A stretch of 16,678 nucleotides of DNA, taken from contig CANPNQ010000002.1 in assembly GCA_947575425.1 (NCBI GenBank), forward strand, positions 1 through 16,678, written 5' to 3'. Made by a program: the position numbers and the translations under genes. This DNA is from an uncultured Erysipelotrichaceae bacterium. Its GTDB lineage: Bacteria > Bacillota_I > Bacilli_A > Erysipelotrichales > Erysipelotrichaceae. The notes below the pieces were generated by a model. That model worked only from the letters and a program-made list of their open reading frames with translations. It had not been told where the DNA came from and searched no databases. Positions 1 through 6,961 of the stretch are shown here, in pieces (positions within the stretch are counted from its first letter, which is position 1; every line of letters begins with the position of its first letter).

Positions 1-49
1 ATTTTCTGTTTATCATCATATCAGCATGATTCTGAATTATCTTCGCCAT
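1..49 (-). CDS. 5' end of an unidentified gene running off the left edge
   Basis: An ATG at 49-47 opens a frame that reaches the window edge and encodes 16 residues, MAKIIQNHADMMINRK. A purine-rich ribosome binding site, GGGAGG, lies 5 nt upstream inside a longer AGGAAGGGAGGAAGG tract. The terminator of the preceding sensor kinase gene (75-104) ends about 25 nt before this start, so this would be a new translation unit. The tail is too short to assign a family, and I do not recognise it. The call rests on the ribosome binding site, the start codon and the position after a terminator. Confidence 0.5.
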   Translation of the reverse strand, partial: MAKIIQNHADMMINRK

Positions 50-74
50 TCCTTCCTCCCTTCCTCTTCTCGTC

Positions 75-104
75 AAAAATGCGCTGGTAATATGTCCAAC
101 GCAT
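75..104 (-). terminator. Rho-independent terminator after the kinase gene
   Basis: On the minus strand a 9-bp stem (ATGCGTTGG with CCAGCGCAT, one G-U pair) encloses an 8-nt loop (ACATATTA) and is followed at once by a run of T residues. It sits about 55 nt after the kinase stop codon and just before the next start codon, as expected for the end of a two-gene regulator-kinase operon. Confidence 0.75.
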
Positions 105-158
105 CTTTATGTTTTACAGTTATGATCATTCACACTGCGCTCATCAAAAAATCTTGAT

Positions 159-1628
159 CTATGCTTTTGGAAGTTCAATCCAAAAGGTGGTTCCCTGTTC
201 CAACTCACTTTCTACACCATATATCCCATGATGTAGCTCCACAATGTTTTTCACGATGCTTAAGCCCAACCCGCTTCCTACTGCCGAGCGAATATGGTGC
301 TTACTTTTATAATAGCGCTCCCATACATAAGGAAGCTCCTCCTCTGGAATACCTGCGCCATGATCAATGATTTCCAGACGAACCGTATGTTCCTGATTGA
401 TCTGGCGAATGATGACAGTCCGATCCTCTCCACAATAAGTAATCGCATTGTTAATTAAATTGTACATCACCTGATTCAGCTTGATCTCATCACCCTTGAC
501 CTTGCATGATTCTTCGTGTTCAAAGAGAATATGATATTCCTGTGCTTCCACCATCTTCTGATAGCGCCTGATCAAGGTTTCCACCAATTCGGTAATATTA
601 CATTCTTTCAAGGCAAGGCTTTGTACGCCTGCCTGTAACTTAGATAGATCCAGAATATCATTCACAAGTGAGGTCAATCGCTTGGCCTCATCTATAATCA
701 CCTGCACATTTTCCGCATTGTTTTCTCCGGGAATATCACGCATGACTTCGCCATAACCACTGATCATTGTCAGCGGTGTTCTCAAATCATGGCTCATGTT
801 TGCGATCAATTCCTGCTGGAGGTTTTGTACCTTGCTTAATTCACTTGCCGCATAAGTGAGCGTATCGTTTAACTCACGGATCTCCCGATATTCACTTCCG
901 GAAAAGGTCACATCATAATTGCCCTTTGCCAGTTGTTTGGCGCTATCATTGATCTTTATAATGGGTGAAGCGATCTTCCTTGCCATCACGTAAGCAAGAA
1001 ACAATCCCAGTCCCAGCAAGAGAAAGGAAATGATCATCAACTGGGTGCGTATCGTTTCCACCGTCGCATTGACCGGTGATATTTCCGCATTGACCAAAAC
1101 GATGACGGACTGATTTTGGGAGAGCTTCAGCACCTCCGCATACGTCATATTCTGATTGGCACGTCCTGAGACCGCGATCACCATGCCATCTTGAAATATT
1201 CCCTGCCACATCTTTTCCCCCATCGGATTATGCTTTTCATCTGTGGTGATCAGGCGGGATGCACTTCCCCCATTGGCAATCGCTTCTTCATGCAGGGAGA
1301 TGATCTCACTTTGTTTCATCTTATCGATCATACAACGGGGATCTCTGCGATTGCTTGTATAAATCTCGATGTAATCCTCATTCAATATCGATACACACAA
1401 CTCATTTTCACTTGCGATCTCATCAATCCGCTGCCGATAATCATCCTTCAGCAACACCGAGCTGATATCCGTTGCGGCCGCTTTCACTGCTTTTGCCTTG
1501 ATAGTACGGTAAAACTCATCCAAAAATTGTACCTGAAAGATCCATAACAAAGCCAACATGATCCCGCCAAAAATCAGAAAGGAAAGGAAGATTTTCGCTC
1601 TCAGCGTCATATTATTGTTTTGTTTCAA
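159..1628 (-). CDS. Two-component sensor histidine kinase (HAMP, HisKA, HATPase)
   Basis: Membrane histidine kinase of about 489 residues that would phosphorylate the response regulator encoded just upstream. A transmembrane helix (about 12-34) and a second (about 195-214) flank an extracytoplasmic sensor of about 160 residues. A HAMP linker follows (about 215-267). The H-box NMSHDLRTPLTM has the phospho-acceptor His280. The N-box (NQVMYNLINNAITY, about 385-398), G1 (DHGAGI, 422-427), F-box region (YVWERYYKSKHH) and G2 (GSGLGLS, 451-457) are all present, so the kinase should be active. The likely start is TTG at 1628-1626, overlapping the end of the regulator gene by 17 nt, with GAGGGGTGGG 8-12 nt upstream. 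An in-frame ATG at 1610-1608 would shorten it by six residues but has no well-placed binding site. The signal sensed cannot be read from the sequence. Confidence 0.93.
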   Translation of the reverse strand: MKQNNNMTLRAKIFLSFLIFGGIMLALLWIFQVQFLDEFYRTIKAKAVKAAATDISSVLLKDDYRQRIDEIASENELCVSILNEDYIEIYTSNRRDPRCMIDKMKQSEIISLHEEAIANGGSASRLITTDEKHNPMGEKMWQGIFQDGMVIAVSGRANQNMTYAEVLKLSQNQSVIVLVNAEISPVNATVETIRTQLMIISFLLLGLGLFLAYVMARKIASPIIKINDSAKQLAKGNYDVTFSGSEYREIRELNDTLTYAASELSKVQNLQQELIANMSHDLRTPLTMISGYGEVMRDIPGENNAENVQVIIDEAKRLTSLVNDILDLSKLQAGVQSLALKECNITELVETLIRRYQKMVEAQEYHILFEHEESCKVKGDEIKLNQVMYNLINNAITYCGEDRTVIIRQINQEHTVRLEIIDHGAGIPEEELPYVWERYYKSKHHIRSAVGSGLGLSIVKNIVELHHGIYGVESELEQGTTFWIELPKA

Positions 1629-2292
1629 AACGATATCCCACCCCTCGTAAGGTGACGATCAGCGTAGCGTACTTGCCAATGCTTTTACGCAATAGCTTAA
1701 TATGGGTATCTAAGGTCCGATCATCTCCATAGAAATCATATCCCCACACGTCCTTGATCAGCTGCTCTCTCGTTAAGGCAATGCCTTTGTTTTTCACCAA
1801 ATAGAAAAACAGGGCATATTCCTTCGGTGTCATATCTACCCGCTTACCTTCAATCGTTACGATGCGTGCGGTAAAATCAATACAGAGATCCTCATACACA
1901 AACACATCCTTCTCCACCGGCACACGCTGATTCCGCGCACGCTTTAAAACCGCACTGATGCGCATCATCAATTCTTTGGGTGAAAACGGTTTTACAACAT
2001 AATCATCAATACCGATCTCAAAGCCATGAATCTTATCGTACTCCTCCCCTCGTGCTGATAAAATGATCAGCGGAATATCCTTTTCCCTTCGGATCATTTT
2101 CCCGGCGGAGAAGCCATCCAAATGGGGCATCATCACATCCATGATAATGAGGTCAAAAGATTCCTTGCGGCACAGCTCCACCGCTTCCATGCCATCCCTT
2201 GCCTCTGCGACCTCATAGCCTTCAAACTCCGCATACTTGCGGATCATATCACGAATTCCTTTTTCATCATCGACGACCAACAATCTGTTCAT
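1612..2292 (-). CDS. OmpR/PhoB-family response regulator
   Basis: Response regulator of 226 residues. The receiver domain shows the acidic pair D8-D9, the phospho-acceptor Asp52 in IIMDVMMPHLDG, a switch serine in ILSARG (Ser79) and Lys101 in VVKPFSP. The C-terminal winged-helix DNA-binding domain contains the usual DMTPKEYALFFYL, the DxRTLDTHIKLLRKSIG recognition region and ends in RGVGYRFE. The ATG at 2292-2290 is preferred over an upstream in-frame alternative at 2322 because AAGAGGTG lies 7 nt before it and the protein then begins MNRLLVVDDE, as in other members. It is cotranscribed with the overlapping histidine kinase gene. The regulon is unknown. Confidence 0.95.
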   Translation of the reverse strand: MNRLLVVDDEKGIRDMIRKYAEFEGYEVAEARDGMEAVELCRKESFDLIIMDVMMPHLDGFSAGKMIRREKDIPLIILSARGEEYDKIHGFEIGIDDYVVKPFSPKELMMRISAVLKRARNQRVPVEKDVFVYEDLCIDFTARIVTIEGKRVDMTPKEYALFFYLVKNKGIALTREQLIKDVWGYDFYGDDRTLDTHIKLLRKSIGKYATLIVTLRGVGYRFETKQ

Positions 2293-2360
2293 ACATACAC
2301 CTCTTATTCTATATGGCTTCACTTATTGTGTGATTTCCATTTTTGCTTATCTGTCATTTT

Positions 2361-2405
2361 ATTATAACCTTACTGCCTCATTCTTCATTGATCTCTATCA
2401 TTATA
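2361..2405 (-). promoter_or_regulatory. Candidate promoter region for the regulator-kinase operon
   Basis: Two perfect TATAAT hexamers on the minus strand (2366-2361 and 2405-2400) lie about 70 and 110 nt upstream of the response regulator start in an AT-rich stretch. Neither has a good -35 box at normal spacing, so a regulator (possibly the response regulator itself) may be needed. This rests only on hexamer matches. Confidence 0.3.
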
Positions 2406-2474
2406 ATATAAGAATTACCTTTGCGGGTGGAAAACAGCTGAAAAAAAATTCAATTTTTTTCACACAACCATCAC

Positions 2475-2960
2475 ATGAAAAGTAATCGACCTATTTCACA
2501 TAAGCAAGCGAAAATCATATACCTGTATTGGAATATTCCACTTTTGAATATCATGTCTCTCATCGCAGGAACAGCAAGCATGATCGTATTATCACAGGTA
2601 AATCCGATCTGCCGGATCAATTCTGAGATGGTTTTTATGTAAATGTATGTGACAAACGGGCAGGTTTCCTTTTCAAAGATGCTCCTCCACCATGGAATTA
2701 CTGCGTGCTTTCGCTTTGCCCTAGCAATGATAAACGGGAAATACCGCTACCATCGCGATGGAACCGAACTCGTGAATTCCGATAAAGCCAATTCCTCGAT
2801 CATGAAGGCATCGATCATCCCTTCCTCTCGACGTTGAGAAATATATTCCAGATCAGACAAATATTGAAACGAAAAATGCTTACAATCCTATTTTTATCCA
2901 GTTTCTATTTCATTTCCATCAGGATATAAGTGACTGCCTTCTTAAGAGTGGAACCGTTTT
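2475..2960 (-). pseudogene. Possible gene relic (unidentified) in the gene-poor region
   Basis: This stretch has the texture of a coding strand read in minus orientation but no intact gene. One minus frame is open from about 2891 to 2475 except for a single TAG near 2740. Upstream of the TAG it includes the segment YLSDLEYISQRREEG. Downstream of it comes KTISELIRQIGFTCD and a final stop at about 2475. Another frame between about 2960 and 2905 reads ENGSTLKKAVTYILMEMK and then stops. A gene broken by a frameshift plus a nonsense codon would give this picture. I cannot assign a family. Chance open frames are a fair alternative. A cre-like site lies at the upstream end. Confidence 0.3.
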
Positions 2961-2962
2961 CA
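2949..2962 (-). promoter_or_regulatory. cre-like site (candidate CcpA or LacI-family operator)
   Basis: The minus strand reads TGAAAACGGTTCCA, which matches 13 of 14 positions of the CcpA consensus TGWAANCGNTNWCA. It lies at the upstream end of the possible gene relic, in a region with no intact gene downstream before the response regulator. Single matches of this quality also arise by chance. Confidence 0.3.
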
Positions 2963-3007
2963 CATAAACATAAAAACGATAGGGGGGGTTCGACAAGCCA
3001 AGCAGGA

Positions 3008-3058
3008 TGCTTCCTGATTTCTTTGCTAAGATAGGAAGCACATGACAATCGTTCCTAT
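3008..3058. repeat. Two overlapping, mutually exclusive inverted repeats
   Basis: TGCTTCCT (3008-3015) can pair with AGGAAGCA (3033-3040), leaving a 17-nt loop. ATAGGAA (3031-3037) can instead pair with TTCCTAT (3052-3058). The shared segment means only one hairpin can form at a time, as in attenuators and riboswitches. No obvious target gene follows on either strand, so function is unclear. Confidence 0.35.
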
Positions 3059-3154
3059 TGAACCGTTTCCGCAACCATGAAAATCTGTTTAGTTGATTTA
3101 ACTCCTTGCATCCGCGTACAGATATGCATGCTTGCTAGCGCATATTAAAACACC

Positions 3155-3247
3155 TTACCATTGATTGAACAAACAATCTGCATTGTCGTTTATAGCGCAT
3201 AAAGTATAGTCGGATGATGCAGGGGCAAGTGGCAAGCACACAGTCAT
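3155..3247 (-). CDS. Possible small ORF, 30 codons, unidentified
   Basis: An ATG at 3247-3245 with AAGGA 7 nt upstream opens a frame encoding 30 residues (beginning MTVCLPLAPASSDY and ending in NADCLFNQW) that stops at 3155. It begins about 40 nt after the rsmI stop and directly follows the hairpin that overlaps that stop. It could be a small peptide or leader, or chance. The only support is the binding site and spacing; I know of no homologue. Confidence 0.2.
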   Translation of the reverse strand: MTVCLPLAPASSDYTLCAINDNADCLFNQW

Positions 3248-3263
3248 ACACACATCCTTTTTT

Positions 3264-3289
3264 AAAACTGCGTCATTGTATACGCAGTT
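3264..3289 (-). terminator. Terminator-like hairpin overlapping the rsmI stop codon
   Basis: A perfect 8-bp inverted repeat (AACTGCGT with ACGCAGTT, 8-nt loop) begins within the rsmI stop codon. On the minus strand it is followed by only two more T residues and then AAAAAAGG, so the U-tract is weak. It is probably the end of the tmk-holB-ricT-rsmI transcript, but it may be leaky. Confidence 0.45.
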
Positions 3290-4145
3290 AATGAGATTTA
3301 TGATATTGTCGATATACGTCGTTTTTTGACAACCCGTTTTCTTTCGCAACTCGTTTGATCGCTTCCTTGTGAGAGATACCTTCTGCCACATAATGATCAA
3401 TACATGCCTGAATCTCCGCCCTATTCATTTCCGGTGTCTTATGTGCTGTTGACCCTTCTACAACAAGCACCATTTCACCCTTGCATTCATCACAAACCGT
3501 AAGAATCTCACCAATCGTTCCCCGCAAGAATTCCTCATGAACCTTGGTCAGCTCACGGGCAAGACATATGCGCCGATCTCCGAATACCTGAAGCATATGA
3601 TCCAGCGTTTTATAAATGCGATGAGGTGCCTCATAGAAAATCAGCGTCATCGCATACTCCTTCAGTTTCTCCAATTCTCGCAGCTGGTCCTTTTCCTGCG
3701 GCTGTAAAAACCCGTAAAATAGGAATGGCTGGGTTGGAAGTCCGCTCGCCACCAGTGCATTTAACATAGCGTTCGCACCCGATACGGGAATGATTGGATA
3801 TCCCGCTTCAATCACCATCTCACTGACAATCTGTCCCGGATCGGAGATCAGCGGATAGCCCGCATCACTGACAATGGCTACGCTCTTGCCTTCCTTCAGG
3901 AGCTTACAAATTCCCATAGCGCTGGTATGCTCATTGTGCTGATGATGAGAAATCAGCCGAGTATGGATATCAAAATGAGTCAACAGACGCATCGTATTTC
4001 TGGTATCTTCCGCAGCGATCACATCCACACTCTTTAACACATCGATCGCACGAGGGGTCATCTCCTCCAAATTCCCGATCGGGGTTGCGACCACATATAA
4101 GGCATTGGCAGATGCTTGATTCGCAAAGCTTTTTTGTCGTTTCAT
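3288..4145 (-). CDS. rsmI: 16S rRNA (cytidine(1402)-2'-O)-methyltransferase RsmI
   Basis: RsmI uses S-adenosylmethionine to methylate the 2'-OH of C1402 in the decoding centre of 16S rRNA. The protein has 285 residues, normal for the family, and the tetrapyrrole-methylase fold. Diagnostic segments are LYVVATPIGNLEEMTPRA near the N-terminus, AAEDTRNT, SDAGYPLISDPG, IPVSGANAMLNALVASGL, FYGFLQP, FYEAPHRI and ELTKVHEEFLRG. The C-terminal helical part (IDHYVAEGISHKEAIKRVAKENGLSK) is also typical. The start at 4145 has AGGCGGA about 8 nt upstream, and the gene begins 12 nt after the ricT stop, so it is the last gene of the tmk operon. The placement downstream of ricT matches the Bacillus cluster, although yabA and its neighbours are absent between them. 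Confidence 0.97.
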   Translation of the reverse strand: MKRQKSFANQASANALYVVATPIGNLEEMTPRAIDVLKSVDVIAAEDTRNTMRLLTHFDIHTRLISHHQHNEHTSAMGICKLLKEGKSVAIVSDAGYPLISDPGQIVSEMVIEAGYPIIPVSGANAMLNALVASGLPTQPFLFYGFLQPQEKDQLRELEKLKEYAMTLIFYEAPHRIYKTLDHMLQVFGDRRICLARELTKVHEEFLRGTIGEILTVCDECKGEMVLVVEGSTAHKTPEMNRAEIQACIDHYVAEGISHKEAIKRVAKENGLSKNDVYRQYHKSH

Positions 4146-4157
4146 ACCGTGTTCCGC

Positions 4158-5066
4158 CTAGCGTTTTGAGAAATCGATATCCGGCCAAAGCTCTTTGAAA
4201 TCAAGAAACTGGACATCCTCCTTATTTTCGATCTTTGCCTGTTGCAGGAGAACATTCATGCTGGTAACACGATACTTATTTCCTTTATATTCTATCTGAG
4301 CGTTCAGCTTGGGTAAGCCTTCTCGCAACTTCTTATATTGACTGTCCTCATATTTCAGACAGCACATCAGCTTGCCACACTGTCCGCTCAGCTTCTGTAT
4401 ATTCAATGCCAACAGCTGGTTTTTTGCCATATTGATCGATACGACATCAAAATCATTCAAAAATCGGCTGCAACAGGTTTCCATACCGCACATGCCCAGT
4501 CCTCCGACAATCTTTGATTTATTGCGCGGTCCTACCTGACGCAGCTCAATGCGGCATTTGAATTCGGCGGCCAACTCCTTTAACAGCTCACGGAAATCCA
4601 CCCGCTCATCCGCAACATAGACAAAGATGATCTTACTGCGATCCAGTGTATACTCCGCTTCAATTAAATTCATATCCAAGCCTAAGCGCTTAATATGCTC
4701 GCTACAAATTTTCATCGCTTCTTTGGCTCTCTCTGCATTGACTCTGGATGTTTTCATATCTTGTTCGCTTGCCTTACGCAGGATCGGTTTGATCTCCATT
4801 CCGTTTGGATTGGCAATGAATGCTTCACATTCCTTGGCAATCGTTCCGATCTCCTGTCCTCTTACCGTCTCTACCACGACCAGATCTCCGACCTTTAAAT
4901 CATTATTATCCCAACCAAAGGAATAAATTTTCTTTGACTCGCGAAATGAGACATAAGCTATATAAGGATAGGTACGCTGTTCGCCTCTTTCCTCTCTTTT
5001 ATTGGGACGCCGCTGCGGACGTTCCTTCCCCTCCTTTTCCTGTTCTTTGAAATTCTTTTGATTCAT
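4158..5066 (-). CDS. ricT: RicT (YaaT)/PSP1-domain protein
   Basis: Homologue of Bacillus subtilis RicT (YaaT), which with RicA and RicF forms an iron-sulfur complex that affects RNase Y-dependent mRNA maturation, sporulation and competence. The protein has 302 residues. The PSP1 core starts near residue 33 (YPYIAYVSFRESKKIYSFG). The cysteine clusters GMCGMETCCSRF and GQCGKLMCCLKYE, which supply cluster ligands in the family, are present. The first 32 residues are an unusually charged, Lys/Arg/Glu-rich extension that B. subtilis YaaT lacks. The start is firm: AAGGAGG lies 8 nt upstream, inside the last codons of holB (Lys-Glu-Val), and the ATG directly abuts the holB stop (ATAAATG), so translation is probably coupled. 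The ricA and ricF partner genes are not in this window. Confidence 0.95.
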   Translation of the reverse strand: MNQKNFKEQEKEGKERPQRRPNKREERGEQRTYPYIAYVSFRESKKIYSFGWDNNDLKVGDLVVVETVRGQEIGTIAKECEAFIANPNGMEIKPILRKASEQDMKTSRVNAERAKEAMKICSEHIKRLGLDMNLIEAEYTLDRSKIIFVYVADERVDFRELLKELAAEFKCRIELRQVGPRNKSKIVGGLGMCGMETCCSRFLNDFDVVSINMAKNQLLALNIQKLSGQCGKLMCCLKYEDSQYKKLREGLPKLNAQIEYKGNKYRVTSMNVLLQQAKIENKEDVQFLDFKELWPDIDFSKR

Positions 5067-6047
5067 TTATAGTACCTCCTTCATCAAAGCGATCATCTGA
5101 TCACATAATAGCGTCAGATTTACCGATTTCCATAATTTATCCCTTGTTTCTAATAGGATCTCCAGCCATGCTCCATAAGGATAGCCGCATCCCTGATAGG
5201 ATTGAAGCATCTGCTGATACCCATGATCCTCACAAAGCGTGCTTCCTTGTATGAGATCCTTATACAAGATCATCTGCATTTCCAAAAAATAGCGCATGCA
5301 TTGCTTGCCATCCCGCTTTTTTCCATCCATGCCTTCCTTCAGCAGCATTGCCAAAGCATCATAAGGACTTTGACGAAACGCTCCTTGAAACTGTTGAAAC
5401 AGGTAGAAAGCATGCTGGTACTCCTCGCTTTCATAGGCGTCCTGCATTCCTTTCTGATTATGGACCATTCCACTTAACAAATAGGCATCCAAACAAGGCA
5501 GCTGCGTTTTTGCCAATGCAAAACACGCTTCCCGGCTCAATGGACGAAAGCGGATCGGTTGACAGCGGGAGATGATTGTCGGTAAAAGACGATCCAACTG
5601 TTCTGCCAGTAGAATCGCATTCATATCCTCTGCCGGCTCTTCCAAAAACTTTAATAGAGAATTGAGCGCCTCTGGTGTCGCATGCTCCGCACAATTCACA
5701 ATATAGACGCGCTTTCCCGTATGCTCCAAGCCTGTCTTATGAAATGCCTGCTGGAGCTTTAGGACTTCTTCTTTTTTGATCGACTCCTGACTGCCATCCA
5801 AAACACGCATATCCGCAAAGCTTTGATTCTTGATTCGCATGCATTCCTCGCATTGTTCACAAGCAAAGCCATCGGAATCACGATGGGCGCAAACCAAGCT
5901 TTGGGCAAGCAAGCATGCACAATCCAGCTTGCCGGTTCCCTTTGGTCCATGAAACAAATAGGCATGAGCGAGCTTGTTTGTTTTTAAGGCATGTGCCAGC
6001 GTCTGATAAACGATCGGCTGTTCCTTGGCAAGCTGTTCCTTTACCAT
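5067..6047 (-). CDS. holB: DNA polymerase III delta' subunit (clamp loader)
   Basis: Clamp-loader delta' subunit, 326 residues, which with delta and tau/gamma opens and loads the beta sliding clamp during replication. The AAA+ N-terminal domain has a P-loop-like GPKGTGK (34-40) followed by Leu where ATP-binding relatives have Thr or Ser. This fits delta', which does not hydrolyse ATP. A four-cysteine zinc site (C53, C63, C66, C69 in CEQCEEC) follows, then LLKFLEEP and the sensor/arginine-finger motif SRC (160-162, IISRCQP). The C-terminal collar region is divergent, as usual. The start overlaps the tmk stop by 7 nt (ATGGTAA). In B. subtilis darA (yaaQ) and yaaR lie between tmk and holB; here they are missing. 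Confidence 0.94.
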   Translation of the reverse strand: MVKEQLAKEQPIVYQTLAHALKTNKLAHAYLFHGPKGTGKLDCACLLAQSLVCAHRDSDGFACEQCEECMRIKNQSFADMRVLDGSQESIKKEEVLKLQQAFHKTGLEHTGKRVYIVNCAEHATPEALNSLLKFLEEPAEDMNAILLAEQLDRLLPTIISRCQPIRFRPLSREACFALAKTQLPCLDAYLLSGMVHNQKGMQDAYESEEYQHAFYLFQQFQGAFRQSPYDALAMLLKEGMDGKKRDGKQCMRYFLEMQMILYKDLIQGSTLCEDHGYQQMLQSYQGCGYPYGAWLEILLETRDKLWKSVNLTLLCDQMIALMKEVL

Positions 6048-6673
6048 AACGCAGCGATGATCCTTTCACATGCCCGTTGCGCCTGATCACTCACGCTGTC
6101 CACATCCTGACTTGCATCAATGATTTCCATACGATCCAAAAAGCGCTCCTTTACCTGCTCATAGCCTTGTGCTACTTTTTCATGAAACATAAGGCTTTCC
6201 TGATCCATGCGATCCAAATTTCCACGATCTGCGACTCGCTGATACCCAAGCGCTAAGGGAATGGATAAGAAGATTGTCGCATCCGGCATATGACCCTCAA
6301 TCGCAAATTCATTGATCTTCCAAACCGCATCCATCCCAATCCCTCTGCCGACTCCCTGATAGGCAAGTGAGCTGTCCACAAAGCGATCACACAATACAAT
6401 CTCCCCCTTTGACAGTGCCGGTATGATTTTTTCTACCAAATGCTGGCGGCGACTTGCGGCATACAGTAACGCCTCTGTGCGCGCATCCATCGCTGTGTTG
6501 GCAGGGTCTAAGATCACACGGCGAATCTGTTCCGCAATATCAATGCCCCCCGGCTCTCTTGTATAGATCACGGGATAGCCTTTTTCCTTTAACGCTTCAT
6601 ATACCCGCTTGGAAATGGTCGTCTTTCCTGATCCATCATTTCCTTCAAAGGTAATTAACAAACCCTTTCGCAT
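6041..6673 (-). CDS. tmk: Thymidylate kinase
   Basis: dTMP kinase, which converts dTMP plus ATP to dTDP in the pathway to dTTP. The chosen ATG gives 210 residues beginning MRKGLLITFEGNDGSGKTT, with the P-loop at 11-18. TREPGG, the dTMP-site DRFVDSSLAYQGVGRGIG and the lid segment around RVADRGNLDRMDQES are all present. An in-frame upstream ATG at 6688 would add five residues, but GAGGAG lies 7 nt before the ATG at 6673-6671 and overlaps that upstream ATG, so the shorter start is better. It is the first gene of a tmk-holB-ricT-rsmI operon and has a promoter directly upstream. Confidence 0.97.
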   Translation of the reverse strand: MRKGLLITFEGNDGSGKTTISKRVYEALKEKGYPVIYTREPGGIDIAEQIRRVILDPANTAMDARTEALLYAASRRQHLVEKIIPALSKGEIVLCDRFVDSSLAYQGVGRGIGMDAVWKINEFAIEGHMPDATIFLSIPLALGYQRVADRGNLDRMDQESLMFHEKVAQGYEQVKERFLDRMEIIDASQDVDSVSDQAQRACERIIAALW

Positions 6674-6697
6674 AAAATCGCTCCTCATAACGGTAAC

Positions 6698-6726
6698 ATT
6701 ATATCATGCTTTCCCTTTGATTGCCT
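6698..6726 (-). promoter_or_regulatory. Promoter of the tmk-holB-ricT-rsmI operon
   Basis: The minus strand carries an extended -10 element, TGATATAAT (TGn plus a perfect TATAAT at 6703-6698). A weak -35 (AGGCAA, 6726-6721) lies 17 nt upstream. Transcription would start near 6691, leaving a leader of about 18 nt that just contains the GAGGAG binding site of tmk. No other gene lies between this site and the terminator of tcdA. Confidence 0.6.
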
Positions 6727-6740
6727 AAGGAAAATCATAC

Positions 6741-6790
6741 ATATGCACGATTTTTCATTTCTTTTGTATAAAATTTTATTTTGTGCATAT
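6741..6790. repeat. Spaced 8-bp inverted repeat upstream of tmk
   Basis: ATATGCAC (6741-6748) and GTGCATAT (6783-6790) are perfect inverted copies, separated by 34 nt of AT-rich sequence. They lie upstream of the tmk promoter and could be an operator pair or the arms of a weak hairpin. Nothing else in the window repeats them that I can see. Confidence 0.3.
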
Positions 6791-6798
6791 CATAATAG

Positions 6799-6819
6799 AA
6801 AGGGAACTCCTTTCCCTTT
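6799..6819. repeat. Small hairpin AAAGGGAA/TTCCCTTT
   Basis: A perfect 8-bp stem with a 5-nt loop lies between the tcdA terminator and the tmk promoter. It has no long T-run on either strand, so it is at best a backup terminator. On the minus strand the loop reads AGGAG. Confidence 0.4.
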
Positions 6820-6840
6820 GTTATATAGCGGCTTGTCCGC

Positions 6841-6872
6841 AAAAAAACGGTGAGCGATTTCACCGTTTTTTT
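6841..6872 (-). terminator. Strong rho-independent terminator after tcdA (bidirectional in form)
   Basis: AAAAAAACGGTG and CACCGTTTTTTT form a perfect 12-bp inverted repeat around an 8-nt loop, with seven T residues at the 3' end on either strand. On the minus strand it ends the tcdA transcript. Because no plus-strand genes are nearby, the symmetry is probably incidental. Confidence 0.9.
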
Positions 6873-6961
6873 ATCGTTTATGGAGGGATGCTAATATGAT
6901 GGATCGTCTTCTTTTTCCATTCGTGTTCCATCGTTTGAAGTATAGCTTCCATTTTATATAG

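Larger units (their letters stand above)
2293..3287. other. About 1 kb without a convincing intact gene
   Basis: Between the rsmI stop and the response regulator start no frame on either strand looks like an intact conserved gene. The region holds the rsmI terminator-like hairpin, a 30-codon minus-strand frame with a ribosome binding site (3155-3247), alternative hairpins at 3008-3058, a seven-G run near 2982-2988, a cre-like site (2949-2962), a possible relic (2475-2960) and two TATAAT boxes upstream of the regulator gene. Plus-strand frames such as 2475-2642 lack a ribosome binding site. Confidence 0.6.

Noticed and set aside
2475..2642. Plus-strand frame of 55 codons with a hydrophobic middle
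   Set aside because: It has no ribosome binding site, every other gene is on the minus strand, and it lies opposite the possible minus-strand relic; probably an antisense shadow.
5067..6047. Degenerate P-loop of HolB as a loss-of-function sign
   Set aside because: Clamp-loader delta' subunits do not use ATP and commonly have altered P-loops, so this is normal for the family.
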